From positions 372,001-436,000 of the forward strand of contig NZ_CP088262.1 of assembly GCF_021117365.1 (NCBI RefSeq): a stretch of 64,000 bases of DNA. Direction: 5' to 3'. Source of the stretch: Nocardioides sp. cx-173. GTDB taxonomy: Bacteria > Actinomycetota > Actinomycetes > Propionibacteriales > Nocardioidaceae. The translations under genes and the position numbers were made by a program. Under the pieces are notes generated by a model. That model saw only the letters and a list, made by a program, of their open reading frames with translations, was not told the DNA's origin and did no database searches. The stretch's first letter is position 1; each line of letters starts with the position of its first letter. Shown here piece by piece: positions 47,001 through 55,497 of the stretch.

Positions 47001-48765
47001 CCGCTGCCGCTGGACCAACGTCCTCAACGAGGACGCCGACCGCTATCGCGTGGCCGGCGGCAAGCTCGAGATCGACGCCCAGGCCGGTGACCTCAGCGGC
47101 GGGCAGACCGACGCCAAGAACGTCATCCTGCAGCCGGTGACCGGCGAGGACCCCAGCACCTGGATGGCGGAGACCACCGTCTCGATCGACGGCACCGACG
47201 ACTACCTCCAGGCCGGCCTGACCGTGTGGGGCAGCACCAGCGACTACGGCAAGGTCATGGTGATGCGTCACCCGACCAACGGGTGGACGACCGAGCTCGC
47301 CCGCGTGACCAATGGCAGCCTGCAGTACGCCAACGCGCCGATCGCCACCGGGCAGCAGACCGACATCCGGCTGCGCATGTGGTCCGACGGAGAGCTGCTC
47401 CAGGGCGCGTACTCGGTCGATGACGGGGCCACCTGGGTCACGATCGGCGACGGCTGGCGTGCGGGCGGTCTGGCCAACCCGCTGGTCGGCGTCGCCGCCT
47501 ACAACGGCACCGGCGCCGAGGTGGCCAGGTTCGACGACTTCACGCTGGGTGAGCCGCCGGTGGTCCCGGACCCGCCGGAGACCTGCCTGCCGGTCCGGCC
47601 GGAGATCGGCTACACCTCGCTCTTCGACGGCACCCGCGCCAGCCTCGAGGACTGGGAGATGGCCGACGGCGGCCGGTTCGTCCGACAGGACGACTGCTCG
47701 ATCAAGTCGGTGGGAGCGTTCGGCCTGCTCTGGCACCCCGAGCCGATCGACTACGCCTACTCGCTCAAGCTCGACTGGATGATGCCGGGCGACGACAACT
47801 CCGGTGTCTTCGTCGGGTTCCCTGACCCGGGGACGTCCTCGGGCGGGCCGATCACCCAAGGTCACGAGGTCCAGATCGACCCGAGCGACGACGCCGACAG
47901 CACCACGGGGGCGATCTACAACTTCCAGGCCGCCGACGCCCAGGCTCGCGACGCGGCACTCAAGCCCCCCGGCCAGTGGAACGCCTACGAGATCGTGGTC
48001 GAGGGAGACCGGATCCGGGTGTACCTCAACGGCACCCTGATCAACGACTTCACCGACACCGATCCCAACCGGATGAACCTGCCCTCCCACATCGGGCTGC
48101 AGACCCACGGCGACCAGGACGACGTGTTCTTCCGCAACGTCCGGATCAACAACCTGGAGGAGCCCGACGTCGTCGCCTCCACCGTCACCGCGACGGCGAG
48201 GCCCGCCTCGGTGAGGGTGGGTGGTGCCACCGACGTCGCCGTCACCGTGACCGCCGACGGCGCCACGCCGACGGGCCGGGTCACCGTCCGCGACGGCGCC
48301 AAGGTGGTCGGCGCCGGGACGCTGGCCGGCGGCCGGGCGAGCGTCAGGGTGGGTCCCCTGACCACGGTCGGGACGCGCTCCCTGAGCGTCGCCTACGCCG
48401 GTGGCGGCCAGGTGAGCGGCAGCCAGACGGTCGTCCGGGTGGTCGTCACTCCCGCGCCCAAGCCGGTGCTCACCGTCCGTCCGCCCGTGGTGGACGCGGG
48501 CAAGACCCGGCGTACCGGCTCGCTCAAGGTCACCTGCCGCCCCGTCGGCGTCCGGTGCGCCGGCACCCTGACCCTCAGGTCGGGCGGCAAGGTCCTCGGC
48601 ACCGCCCGGGTCTCGCTCGCCGGCGGCCGGACCGCCACCGTCCGGCTGGCCCTCAACCGGCGGGCCCGCACGCTGCTGGCCGAGCGGGCGCGAGTCCAGG
48701 CCAGGCTGACCGTCACGCTCAGGGGCGGCGCCCGCTCGACGGTGACGGTCAGGCTCACCCGCTGA
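44035..48765 (+). CDS. Giant secreted multidomain protein: PA14, dehydrogenase-type propeller, CBM and DUF1080
   Basis: 1576 aa. A signal peptide (residues 1 to about 42) precedes: a PA14 sugar-binding domain (about 59-200; [19 protein letters not shown]); a beta-propeller of the sugar-dehydrogenase type (236-582); two tandem galactose-binding/CBM35-like domains (706-836 and 841-968, with the shared phrase GYSGxGxVGGF); a concanavalin-like module (980-1176); a DUF1080 3-keto-disaccharide hydrolase domain (1190-1375; QGHEVQI with His1277-Glu1278); an Ig-like domain (1382-1475); and a basic C-terminal beta domain. It is functionally parallel to the 2459-aa protein but has another layout. The GTG at 44035 has GGAGGG nine bases upstream; the GTG at 43999 lies inside the operator. 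The isomerase gene follows after 53 bases. Confidence 0.85.
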   Translation: MSSASHRSPATRGAHRVLAVGLAVATGMGVLAATAAPGASAGAVAQAVPAGNEPGVTMRVFHVPYNLEEICTLKSGQTPNVDLLKPTINWTTPADFGDAGREDNFISHTLADLDIATAGSYEFELRSDDGSRLSLDDEVVIDHDGLHGADPKTGTVSLSAGSHRLFIEHFEAGGGQQVTLSWKKPGDASFTLVPTSVLSTPEKVTRVTAPGNKECEGAADSPGDGLQLAGLNPAYAVVNLRPPGFDPKVTGMAWDGDDLLVLTWGGTGDPVDQTSEGKLFRLTGVKTADGPEDVTATELVGDLREPQGVAVVDVDGNGEPEYYVSEKDQLSKFVDTDGNGLLDEPKSALWTVPTSGNFHEFAFGLLHKGDKFYLNLSVSIDYGGATTNPQQAPTIDGKTIRGNSIVVDDTTGEMTLVAGGLRTPNGIGWGPEGDAFVTDNQGGWLPASKLVHIKQDRFFNHMTTPAGPFQDNPVAKPVLWLPQNEIANSPSTPVMVPEGQPFAGQMMIGDVTYGGLQRAFLEKVEGEYQGAVFRGTQGLEAGINEVLLGDGGTMIVGGIGGGGNWQQPGKLTYGLQKLVPTGVAPFEMKSMEVVEGGFKVTYTHPIGAETLASLPDKYVVTQWGYRPTAQYGGPKINEETLEVTSATASEDGRTVTLAIAGLRPDRVVHLRSPRPFAAESGEQLYSTEGWYTLNSYPGYVAPEPPEGVYEQEDQQLLGGANVQSEHAGYSGTGYVGGFDKVGAGVRSAVTVDEAGTYDLSLRYSNGPHPFQGPKTVTLMVNGESQVVTLPSTGTWQTYGTFRRAVDLAAGANTVEIRYDEGNDGNVNLDVLSIVPQDGIRYEAEEGMLNGGASAQTEHPGYSGSGFVGGFQNAGASVRLNVSTTSAGNHPVTLGYAAGPNPYDGPKRLTVEVNGTPRQITLPSTGSWQTWGTWTGELPLRVGENTVIFRYDTNDDGNVNLDYLDVRLPAPVTCDPVGDTDDPFEGDALDRCRWTNVLNEDADRYRVAGGKLEIDAQAGDLSGGQTDAKNVILQPVTGEDPSTWMAETTVSIDGTDDYLQAGLTVWGSTSDYGKVMVMRHPTNGWTTELARVTNGSLQYANAPIATGQQTDIRLRMWSDGELLQGAYSVDDGATWVTIGDGWRAGGLANPLVGVAAYNGTGAEVARFDDFTLGEPPVVPDPPETCLPVRPEIGYTSLFDGTRASLEDWEMADGGRFVRQDDCSIKSVGAFGLLWHPEPIDYAYSLKLDWMMPGDDNSGVFVGFPDPGTSSGGPITQGHEVQIDPSDDADSTTGAIYNFQAADAQARDAALKPPGQWNAYEIVVEGDRIRVYLNGTLINDFTDTDPNRMNLPSHIGLQTHGDQDDVFFRNVRINNLEEPDVVASTVTATARPASVRVGGATDVAVTVTADGATPTGRVTVRDGAKVVGAGTLAGGRASVRVGPLTTVGTRSLSVAYAGGGQVSGSQTVVRVVVTPAPKPVLTVRPPVVDAGKTRRTGSLKVTCRPVGVRCAGTLTLRSGGKVLGTARVSLAGGRTATVRLALNRRARTLLAERARVQARLTVTLRGGARSTVTVRLTR

Positions 48766-48818
48766 TCGAGGCACCTCGTCCGTCGACCAGAGAGATGCAC
48801 ACTCACCCAGGAGCACAC

Positions 48819-49826
48819 ATGCCACGACCGATCACCCTCTTCACCGGCCAGTGGGCCGACCTGCCCTTCGAGGAGGTGGCCCGCCTGGCCTCCGAGTGGG
48901 GCTACGACGGCCTCGAGATCGCATGTTGGGGCGACCACCTCGACCCCTGGCAGGCCGCCGAGGACGACGCCTACGTGCAGGCCAAGCTCGACCTGCTGGA
49001 GAAGTACCACCTCAAGGTCTACGCGATCTCCAACCACCTCAAGGGCCAGGCCGTCTGCGACGACCCGATCGACGGGCGCCACCAGGCGATGCTGTCCAGC
49101 CAGGTGTGGGGAGACGGCGACCCCGAGGGCGTGCGGCAGCGCGCCGCGGAGGAGATGAAGCTGACCGCGCGCACCGCCCAGCGCCTGGGCGTCGAGACGG
49201 TGGTGGGGTTCACCGGGTCCGCCATCTGGAAGTACGTCGCGATGTTCCCGCCGGCGACCGAGGAGATGGTCGCAGCGGGCTACCGCGACTTCGCCGACCG
49301 CTGGAACCCCATCCTCGACGTGTTCGACGAGTGCGGGGTCCGCTTCGCGCACGAGGTGCACCCCTCCGAGATCGCCTACGACTACTGGACGACGGTCGCC
49401 GCGATGGAGGCGATCGGTCACCGCGAGGCCTTCGGCCTGAACTGGGACCCCAGCCACTTCGTGTGGCAGGACCTCGACCCGGTGGGGTTCCTGTGGGACT
49501 TCCGGGACCGGATTTACCACGTCGACTGCAAGGACGCGAAGCGTCAGGTCGGCAACGGCCGAAACGGCCGGCTCGGCTCCCATCTGCCGTGGGCCGACCC
49601 GCGTCGCGGCTGGGACTTCGTCTCGACCGGCCACGGCGACGTGCCGTGGGAGGCGTGCTTCCGGATGCTCAACACCATCGGCTACGCCGGGCCCATCTCC
49701 GTCGAGTGGGAGGACGCCGGAATGGACCGTCTCGTGGGTGCGCCCGAGGCGTTGGAGTTCGTACGCCGGTTGGCCTTCGACCCACCGGCGGCGGCGTTCG
49801 ACGCCGCCTTCTCCAGCTCCTCCTGA
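48819..49826 (+). CDS. Sugar phosphate isomerase/epimerase family TIM barrel
   Basis: 335 aa AP-endonuclease-2-type TIM barrel. It begins [20 protein letters not shown] and has metal-binding residues on the expected strands ([12 protein letters not shown] for Glu/His, [10 protein letters not shown] for Asp/His, YHVDCKDAK, and ISVEWEDAG for the final Glu). Close relatives are annotated as sugar or inositol isomerases and sit next to Gfo/Idh genes. AGGAG at 48810-48814 supports the ATG at 48819 over an in-frame ATG at 48795. It opens the ebo-like operon, or closes the secreted-protein unit, with 42 bases to the next gene. Confidence 0.9.
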   Translation: MPRPITLFTGQWADLPFEEVARLASEWGYDGLEIACWGDHLDPWQAAEDDAYVQAKLDLLEKYHLKVYAISNHLKGQAVCDDPIDGRHQAMLSSQVWGDGDPEGVRQRAAEEMKLTARTAQRLGVETVVGFTGSAIWKYVAMFPPATEEMVAAGYRDFADRWNPILDVFDECGVRFAHEVHPSEIAYDYWTTVAAMEAIGHREAFGLNWDPSHFVWQDLDPVGFLWDFRDRIYHVDCKDAKRQVGNGRNGRLGSHLPWADPRRGWDFVSTGHGDVPWEACFRMLNTIGYAGPISVEWEDAGMDRLVGAPEALEFVRRLAFDPPAAAFDAAFSSSS

Positions 49827-49868
49827 GGTCGGCACCGCCACCACGACCCACCGACCCAGGGAGCAGAC

Positions 49869-51002
49869 ATGACGAGGGACCCAGCCGGCAGCCGCACCGG
49901 CGTCTGGTTCGTCGGGGCCCGCGGCTCCGTCGCGACGACGGCGGTGATCGGCGCGCTCGGGATCCGGCACCGGCTCGTGCCGACGACCGGCCTCGTGACC
50001 GAGCTGGCCGAGCTCGATCCGGTCGGCCTTCCCGACGTCGCCGGACTGGTCTTCGGTGGCCACGACGTCAGCTCGCGGTCACTGGCCAAGAAGACCGAGG
50101 CGCTGGTGTCCGGCGGGGTCGTGCCTGGGCGGCTCGTCGACGCCGTGAGCAGCGACCTCGGCGAGGTCGAGGCCGCGCTGCGACCCGGCTACGCCGCGGG
50201 TGGCGAGGCGGTGCCGGCGGCGATCGCGCGCCTCGCGGCCGACATCCGGTCCTTCCGCGAGCGGCATCGGCTGGCCCGGGTGGTCGTGATCGAGGTGGCC
50301 AGCACCCAGGCGCCGGTCGAGGCGCCCGACGACGTACGCAGCGTGGACGACGCCCTGCCCATCGGCGCGGTCTACGCCCTCGCCGCGTTCGCGGCCGGGG
50401 CGCCGTTCGTGTCGTTCACCCCCAGCCCGTGCCTGCGGCTGCCCGTGGTCCTCGAGGCGGCCGGGCGCACCGGCCTGCCCTACGCGGGCTCCGACGGCAA
50501 GACCGGTGAGACGCTGCTGAAGTCGGCGCTCGCGCCGATGTTCGCCGTCCGGGCCCTCGAGCTGCGCTCGTGGGCCTCGGTCAACCTCCTGGGTGGCGGC
50601 GACGGGGCCACGCTGGCCGACCCCGAGGCCGCCCGCAGCAAGACCGAGACCAAGCGCAGCGGACTCGACGCCATGGCCGGGCGGGCGGTCCCCGGGCCGA
50701 TGCACATCGACCAGGTCGAGGACCTGGGGGAGTGGAAGACCGCGTGGGACCACGTGCGCTTCGACGGCTTCCTCGGCACCCGGATGACCCTGCAGTTCAC
50801 CTGGCAGGGCTGCGACTCGGCGCTGGCCGCACCGCTGGTGCTCGACCTGGCGCGCCTGACCGCGGCGGCCCATGCGGCCGGCCGGTCCGGTGCGCTCGTG
50901 GAGCTGGGCTTCTTCTTCAAGGACCCGGTGGGCAGCACCGAGCACCGGCTGGCCGAGCAGTGGCGCGACCTCGTCGCCTGGCGCCGCGGGCTGGCCTCGT
51001 GA
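49869..51002 (+). CDS. Inositol-3-phosphate synthase family protein
   Basis: 377 aa. The NAD-binding motif (FVGARGSVATTAVIG, residues about 15-29) and the catalytic signature GSDGKTGETLLKS (Gly207 to Ser219) followed by NLLGGGDGATLADPEAARSK and TKRSGLD are those of myo-inositol-1-phosphate synthase, which cyclises glucose 6-phosphate. Sequence drift outside these motifs suggests a specialised paralogue, not the housekeeping enzyme. In cyanobacterial ebo clusters the corresponding place is held by EboD, a dehydroquinate-synthase-like sugar cyclase, so this gene may be its functional replacement: both families make a carbocycle from a sugar phosphate. The stop overlaps the next GTG. Confidence 0.85.
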   Translation: MTRDPAGSRTGVWFVGARGSVATTAVIGALGIRHRLVPTTGLVTELAELDPVGLPDVAGLVFGGHDVSSRSLAKKTEALVSGGVVPGRLVDAVSSDLGEVEAALRPGYAAGGEAVPAAIARLAADIRSFRERHRLARVVVIEVASTQAPVEAPDDVRSVDDALPIGAVYALAAFAAGAPFVSFTPSPCLRLPVVLEAAGRTGLPYAGSDGKTGETLLKSALAPMFAVRALELRSWASVNLLGGGDGATLADPEAARSKTETKRSGLDAMAGRAVPGPMHIDQVEDLGEWKTAWDHVRFDGFLGTRMTLQFTWQGCDSALAAPLVLDLARLTAAAHAAGRSGALVELGFFFKDPVGSTEHRLAEQWRDLVAWRRGLAS

Positions 51003-51883
51003 ACGCCTCGCAGCCCTCGGCGCGCGACCTGGTCCGGCTGGTGCGGCTGCCCGCCTCGCTCACGGTCCCCGGCGACGTCTGGTCCGGCGCGGCCTGGCTC
51101 GGGGACGACCCACTGCGCAGAGCCGGTGCGATGCCGCTCGCCTCGGTGCTCCTGTACTGCTCGGGGATGGCGCTCAACGACTGGGCCGACCGCGCCGTCG
51201 ACGCGGTCGAGCGGCCCGAGCGGGTCATCCCGTCCGGGCGGGTCGCTCCGTCGACGGCTCTCGGCTTCGCGGCGGCCCTCGGCGCCGCCGGCATCGGCGT
51301 GACGGGCGCCGTCGGAGGCCGCCGCGCCCTGCGGCTCAGCGTGCCTCTCGCCGCCCTCGTGGCGACCTACGACCTCCTGGCCAAGGACTCGCCGCTCGGC
51401 CCGCTGGTCATGGCCTCGACCCGCGGCCTCGACGTCCTGCTCGGCGCGGCGGCGGCTCCGGGCGCGGCAGCCGCCCCGGCCCTCGCGACCACGGTGCACA
51501 CCGCGGGCGTCACCCTGCTCAGCCGCGGCGAGGTGCACGGCTCGGGTCCGGCGAGCGTAGGGGCGGCGCTCGCGGCCACCGGCGCCGCGGCCGCCCTGCT
51601 CGTGACGACGACGCTGAGCGACGCCGACGCCCGACCACGCGACCGGTGGGCGGCCATCGGCCTCGCCGCGGCGTACGTCGCCCGCGTCGGTGGCGCGCAG
51701 GCGCGGGCGGTCGCCACGCCGGACGGACCGCGCGTGCGCGCGGCGACGGCCGCGGGCATCGGGGGGCTCACGCTGCTGCAGGCCGGGTGGCTCGCGGCCC
51801 GTGGGCAGGTCCCCACGGCGCTCGCCGTGGCCGGCGCCGGCCAGCTGCTGCGCCGGGTGGCGCGGGCGGTGAGCCCCACGTGA
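50999..51883 (+). CDS. eboC: UbiA-family prenyltransferase (EboC/SCO3242 type)
   Basis: 294 aa, about eight membrane helices. The prenyl-diphosphate-binding motif N60-D61-x-x-D64-x-x-x-D68 is present (LNDWADRAVD), followed by ERPERVIPSGRV, as in all UbiA-type enzymes. The second Asp motif is less clear (YDLLAKDSPLG is the candidate). It would attach an isoprenoid chain to a small acceptor in the membrane. The GTG overlaps the previous stop (GTGA). In ebo clusters EboC is the only integral membrane protein, so a membrane-bound or prenylated intermediate is likely. Confidence 0.85.
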   Translation: MNASQPSARDLVRLVRLPASLTVPGDVWSGAAWLGDDPLRRAGAMPLASVLLYCSGMALNDWADRAVDAVERPERVIPSGRVAPSTALGFAAALGAAGIGVTGAVGGRRALRLSVPLAALVATYDLLAKDSPLGPLVMASTRGLDVLLGAAAAPGAAAAPALATTVHTAGVTLLSRGEVHGSGPASVGAALAATGAAAALLVTTTLSDADARPRDRWAAIGLAAAYVARVGGAQARAVATPDGPRVRAATAAGIGGLTLLQAGWLAARGQVPTALAVAGAGQLLRRVARAVSPT

Positions 51884-52749
51884 GCCTGCGTCTGGGCTAC
51901 GGCCTCAACGGCTTCGCCGGGCATCGCCTCGCCGACGCCTGTGCCGTCGTGGCCTCCCTCGGCTACCAGGGCGTGGGGCTGACCCTCGACCAGCCACACC
52001 TCGATCCGTTCGGCGACCTGCCGCCGCAGGTCGCCCACGCCCGGCGGTGTCTCGAGGCGCACGGACTGGCCTCCGTGGTCGAGACCGGCTCCCGCTACGT
52101 GCTCGACCCCTGGCACAAGCACGAGCCGACCCTGGTCAGCGACGACGGCCGCGAACGCCGGGTCGAGCTGCTGCGCCGCGCGGTGCGCATCGCCCACGAG
52201 CTGGGCTCCGAGGCGGTCTCGTGCTGGTCGGGCACGGCGCCGCCGGGCGTCGGCGCGTCGGTGCTGTGGCGCCGGGTCGTCGACGGCCTCGGACCGGTGC
52301 TCGACGACGCCGCCGCCCTCGGCGTCACGGTCTGCGTCGAGCCGGAGCCTGGCATGTTCCTCGCGACCCTCGACGACGTGCTGGCTCTGCGGTCGCGGTT
52401 CGGCGACCCCGAGCACCTGCAGGTCACCCTGGACCTCGGCCACCTGGTCTGCAACGAGCCGCGCACCCCTGCCGAGACCGTGCGTCGCGCGGCGCCCGTG
52501 CTCGGCAACGTGCAGGTCGACGACATGGTGCGCGACGTCCACGAGCACCTCGAGCTCGGGACCGGCGAGCTCGACCTCGACGACGTCCTCGGCGCCCTCG
52601 TGGCGGTCGGCTACGACGGCCTCGCCTGCGTCGAGCTGCCGCGCCACTCCCACGCCGCACCGACCGTGGCCGCCTCCACCATGGCCGCGCTGAGCTCGTC
52701 GCTGGAGCGGATCGGCTCACCGGCATCGGCAGGAGGGAGCGCGCGATGA
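51880..52749 (+). CDS. TIM-barrel sugar phosphate isomerase/epimerase family protein of the ebo cluster
   Basis: 289 aa TIM barrel. It begins VSLRLGYGLNGFAGHRLADA; metal-ligand strands are visible in VCVEPEPGMFL (Glu), VTLDLGHLVCNE (Asp/His), NVQVDDMV and LACVELPRHSH. It is only distantly similar to the operon's other TIM barrel at 48819. Actinobacterial ebo-type clusters carry this extra isomerase next to EboA. The GTG overlaps the previous stop (GTGA), and its own stop overlaps the eboA ATG, which shows tight translational coupling. Confidence 0.85.
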   Translation: MSLRLGYGLNGFAGHRLADACAVVASLGYQGVGLTLDQPHLDPFGDLPPQVAHARRCLEAHGLASVVETGSRYVLDPWHKHEPTLVSDDGRERRVELLRRAVRIAHELGSEAVSCWSGTAPPGVGASVLWRRVVDGLGPVLDDAAALGVTVCVEPEPGMFLATLDDVLALRSRFGDPEHLQVTLDLGHLVCNEPRTPAETVRRAAPVLGNVQVDDMVRDVHEHLELGTGELDLDDVLGALVAVGYDGLACVELPRHSHAAPTVAASTMAALSSSLERIGSPASAGGSAR

Positions 52750-53387
52750 CGTCCGTGCGCCCGCTCCTGCGCGCCGCCGAGCTGCGGGCGGCCCTGCTGC
52801 CCGACGCGGTGGAGGCGCTCGACGACATGCTGGTCGACCTGGTCGAGGAGCCGTCGAGGCTGGGCCGGCTCTTCCCCGCGGCGGCCCGGCGCACGGCCCG
52901 TGGCCAGATCGCGGGGACCGACCATCGCGTCGAGGACGCCGTTCGGGTCGAGCTGGTCGCCGCTGCCGCGTCGCGGCTCTCGCCACCCGACCTCCTCGCC
53001 GAGCTGCAGGCGGTCTACCGCTACGGCGACGCGGACGAGAAGCGCGCCGTGCTGCTCGCGCTGGGAGCCGTCGACGACCGGGAGGTCGACGGCTCCGACG
53101 TACTGCTCGACGCGCTGCGCACCAACGACGTCCGGCTCGTCGCCGCCGCCATGGGGCCGCACGCCGACCGCCTCTCCATCCACGACTGGCGCCACGGCGT
53201 CCTGAAGTGCCTCTTCGTCGGCGTCCCCCTGGCCGGCGTCGCCGGGCTCGCCACCCGCGCGGACGACGAGCTGGCCGCCATGGTGCGGCGCTACGTCGAC
53301 GAGCGCCGAGCTGCCGGTCGCCCGGTCCCCGACGACGCCCTCATGCTGCTGGACCTGATCACCTCGACCACCGCCCAGGAGGCCTGA
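52746..53387 (+). CDS. eboA: EboA-domain protein
   Basis: 213 aa, mostly helical and soluble. The family signature near the C-terminus, HDWRHGVLKCLFVGVPL, identifies EboA; no catalytic motif is known for this family. The ATG overlaps the previous stop (ATGA). In Nostoc punctiforme the ebo genes are needed to move scytonemin precursors to the periplasm, but the biochemical role of EboA is unknown. Confidence 0.87.
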   Translation: MTSVRPLLRAAELRAALLPDAVEALDDMLVDLVEEPSRLGRLFPAAARRTARGQIAGTDHRVEDAVRVELVAAAASRLSPPDLLAELQAVYRYGDADEKRAVLLALGAVDDREVDGSDVLLDALRTNDVRLVAAAMGPHADRLSIHDWRHGVLKCLFVGVPLAGVAGLATRADDELAAMVRRYVDERRAAGRPVPDDALMLLDLITSTTAQEA

Positions 53388-53388
53388 G

Positions 53389-54258
53389 TTGCGGATCTTC
53401 GACCCTCACATCCACATGACCTCGCGGACCACCGACGACTACGAGCGCATGTACGCCGCCGGGGTGCGGGCCGTGGTCGAGCCGGCCTTCTGGCTCGGGC
53501 AGCCGCGGACCAGCGTGGGCTCGTTCACCGACTACTTCGACGCCCTGGTCGGCTGGGAGCGGTTCCGGGCCGGACAGTTCGGCATCGCCCACCACTGCAC
53601 GATCGCGCTCAACCCCAAGGAGGCCAACGACCCCCGCTGCGCCGACGTCCTCGACGTCCTGCCCCGCTACCTGGCCAAGGACGGCGTGGTCGCGGTCGGC
53701 GAGATCGGCTTCGACTCGATGACCGACGCCGAGGAGGAGGCCTTCCGCCGCCAGCTCGCGCTGGCCGTGGAGTTCGAGCTCCCGGCGATGGTGCACACCC
53801 CCCACCGGGACAAGGAGGGCGGCACCCGTCGCACCCTGGAGCTGGTCGAGGAGTCCTCGCTCGACCCGGGGAGGGTCGTCGTCGACCATCTCAACGAGCT
53901 GACCGTCGGCCCGGTCCAGGCCAGTGGCTGCTGGATGGGCTTCTCCATCTACCCCGACACCAAGATGGACCCCGACCGGATGGTGCGCATCCTGCAGGAC
54001 CACGGCCTGGACCGCGTGCTGGTCAACTCGGCGGCCGACTGGGGGCGCAGCGACCCCCTGCTCACGCGCCGGACCGGGGAGGGGATGCTCGGGGCCGGCT
54101 TCACCGAGGACGACGTCGACCGCGTGCTGTGGCGCAACCCGGTCGAGTTCTTCGCGCAGAGCGGCCGGCTGCTCCTGCCGGAGGGCGAGGCCCCGGCCGC
54201 CGACCCGACCTCGACCTTCGAGGGCAACTCGGTGCTGCGCGGTCCGCGGGCCAGCTGA
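53389..54258 (+). CDS. eboB: TatD-family metal-dependent hydrolase (EboB)
   Basis: 289 aa amidohydrolase-type barrel. The full set of metal ligands is visible: His7 and His9 (DPHIHM), Glu105 (VGEIGFD), His136 (MVHTPH), His167 (VVDHLNE) and Asp217 (AADWGRS). It should therefore be an active two-metal hydrolase; the substrate is unknown. The start is a TTG at 53389 one base after the eboA stop, supported by AGGAGG at 53377-53382 within the end of eboA. The stop overlaps the next ATG (TGATG). Confidence 0.88.
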   Translation: MRIFDPHIHMTSRTTDDYERMYAAGVRAVVEPAFWLGQPRTSVGSFTDYFDALVGWERFRAGQFGIAHHCTIALNPKEANDPRCADVLDVLPRYLAKDGVVAVGEIGFDSMTDAEEEAFRRQLALAVEFELPAMVHTPHRDKEGGTRRTLELVEESSLDPGRVVVDHLNELTVGPVQASGCWMGFSIYPDTKMDPDRMVRILQDHGLDRVLVNSAADWGRSDPLLTRRTGEGMLGAGFTEDDVDRVLWRNPVEFFAQSGRLLLPEGEAPAADPTSTFEGNSVLRGPRAS

Positions 54259-55466
54259 TGCGACTGCGGCATCCGGACGGCACCGTGGTCCACCTGGGCT
54301 ACGGCACCAACGTGCTGCGCGCCGAGGACGTCGAGGGCCTGGTCGCCCAGGCGGTCGGCGCCGGCGAGAGGATCCGTCGCGTCCTGGATGCCGTGCCCGC
54401 AGGCACCCCGCCCGGCGGCGTCGTGGGCCTCGGCCTCTGGCTGCCCGCGGCCGCGGCGCACCGGCTCGCCGCCGACCCCGGCGGCGTACGTCGCGTGCGG
54501 TCGCGGCTGGCCGACCACGGCGTCGAGGTGGTCACCGTCAACGCGTTCCCCTTCGCGGCGTTCCAGGACCCGGTCGTCAAGCACGCGGTCTACCACCCGA
54601 CGTGGGCGACGCAGGAGCGGCTCGACTTCACCCTGGCCGCCGCGCGCGTGCTGGCCGGGCTGCTCCCCGGCGACGCCGACCACGGGTCGATCTCGACGCT
54701 CCCGCTGGCCTGGCACGCGCCGTGGTCGCCCGAGGACCAGCGGGCCGCCGAGGGCCGCCTCGCCGAGCTCGCCACGGGCCTGGCCCGGCTCGCCGACGAG
54801 ACCGGACGGCGGGTCGTGGTCGGCATCGAGCCCGAGCCCGGGTGCGTCATCGAGACCGTCGAGCAGGCCGCCGAGCGGCTCGCCGCGGTCGACCGTGAGT
54901 GGGTCGGCGTCTGCCTGGACCTGTGCCACCTCGCGGTGGGGTTCGACGACGCCGCCCGGGCTCTCGGCGTCCTCGCGGCCGCCGGGCTGCGCGTGGTCAA
55001 GGCCCAGCCGGCCTCGGCCCTGGTCGTCGACGACCCCGCCGACCAGGCGTCGCGCCACGCGCTCGCGTCGTACGCCGAGGACCGGTTCCTCCACCAGGTA
55101 CGGCAGGCCCGCCCCGTGGGCGCCGGCGGGGTGGGCACGGTCGCGGCCCGCGACGACCTGCCCGACGCCCTTCAGGGGCCCGATCCCCTGGCCACGGACG
55201 CGCCGTGGCGGGTGCACTTCCACGTGCCGGTGCACGCCGACCCGCAGCCCCCGTTGCGCACCGGGCGGGACGACCTGCGCACCTCCCTCGCGGCGCTCCT
55301 CGGCGGCCCCGCCGCACACGTGGACCACCTCGAGGTCGAGACCTACACCTGGTCGGTCCTGCCCGGCGGCGCACCGGTCGACGACGACGCCCTGGCCGCC
55401 GGGCTCGCGGCCGAGCTCGCCTGGGTGCACGCCGAGCTCGTCGCCCTCGGCCTCGACCCCATCTGA
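54258..55466 (+). CDS. eboE: Metabolite traffic protein EboE (TIM barrel)
   Basis: 402 aa. An isomerase-like TIM barrel with EboE landmarks: HLGYGTNVLRAED at the start, NAFPFAAFQDPVVKHAVYHPTW, then VVGIEPEPGCVIET and VCLDLCHLAVGFDD, where Glu, Asp and His ligands fall. The last ~130 residues (from WRVHFHVPVHADP) are an EboE-specific extension. The ATG at 54258 overlaps the EboB stop by one base. In the Nostoc ebo cluster this protein is required for precursor export; whether it is an enzyme is not known. Confidence 0.88.
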   Translation: MRLRHPDGTVVHLGYGTNVLRAEDVEGLVAQAVGAGERIRRVLDAVPAGTPPGGVVGLGLWLPAAAAHRLAADPGGVRRVRSRLADHGVEVVTVNAFPFAAFQDPVVKHAVYHPTWATQERLDFTLAAARVLAGLLPGDADHGSISTLPLAWHAPWSPEDQRAAEGRLAELATGLARLADETGRRVVVGIEPEPGCVIETVEQAAERLAAVDREWVGVCLDLCHLAVGFDDAARALGVLAAAGLRVVKAQPASALVVDDPADQASRHALASYAEDRFLHQVRQARPVGAGGVGTVAARDDLPDALQGPDPLATDAPWRVHFHVPVHADPQPPLRTGRDDLRTSLAALLGGPAAHVDHLEVETYTWSVLPGGAPVDDDALAAGLAAELAWVHAELVALGLDPI

Positions 55467-55497
55467 CCGCGCCGAGACACCCCATCCGGAGGACCCC

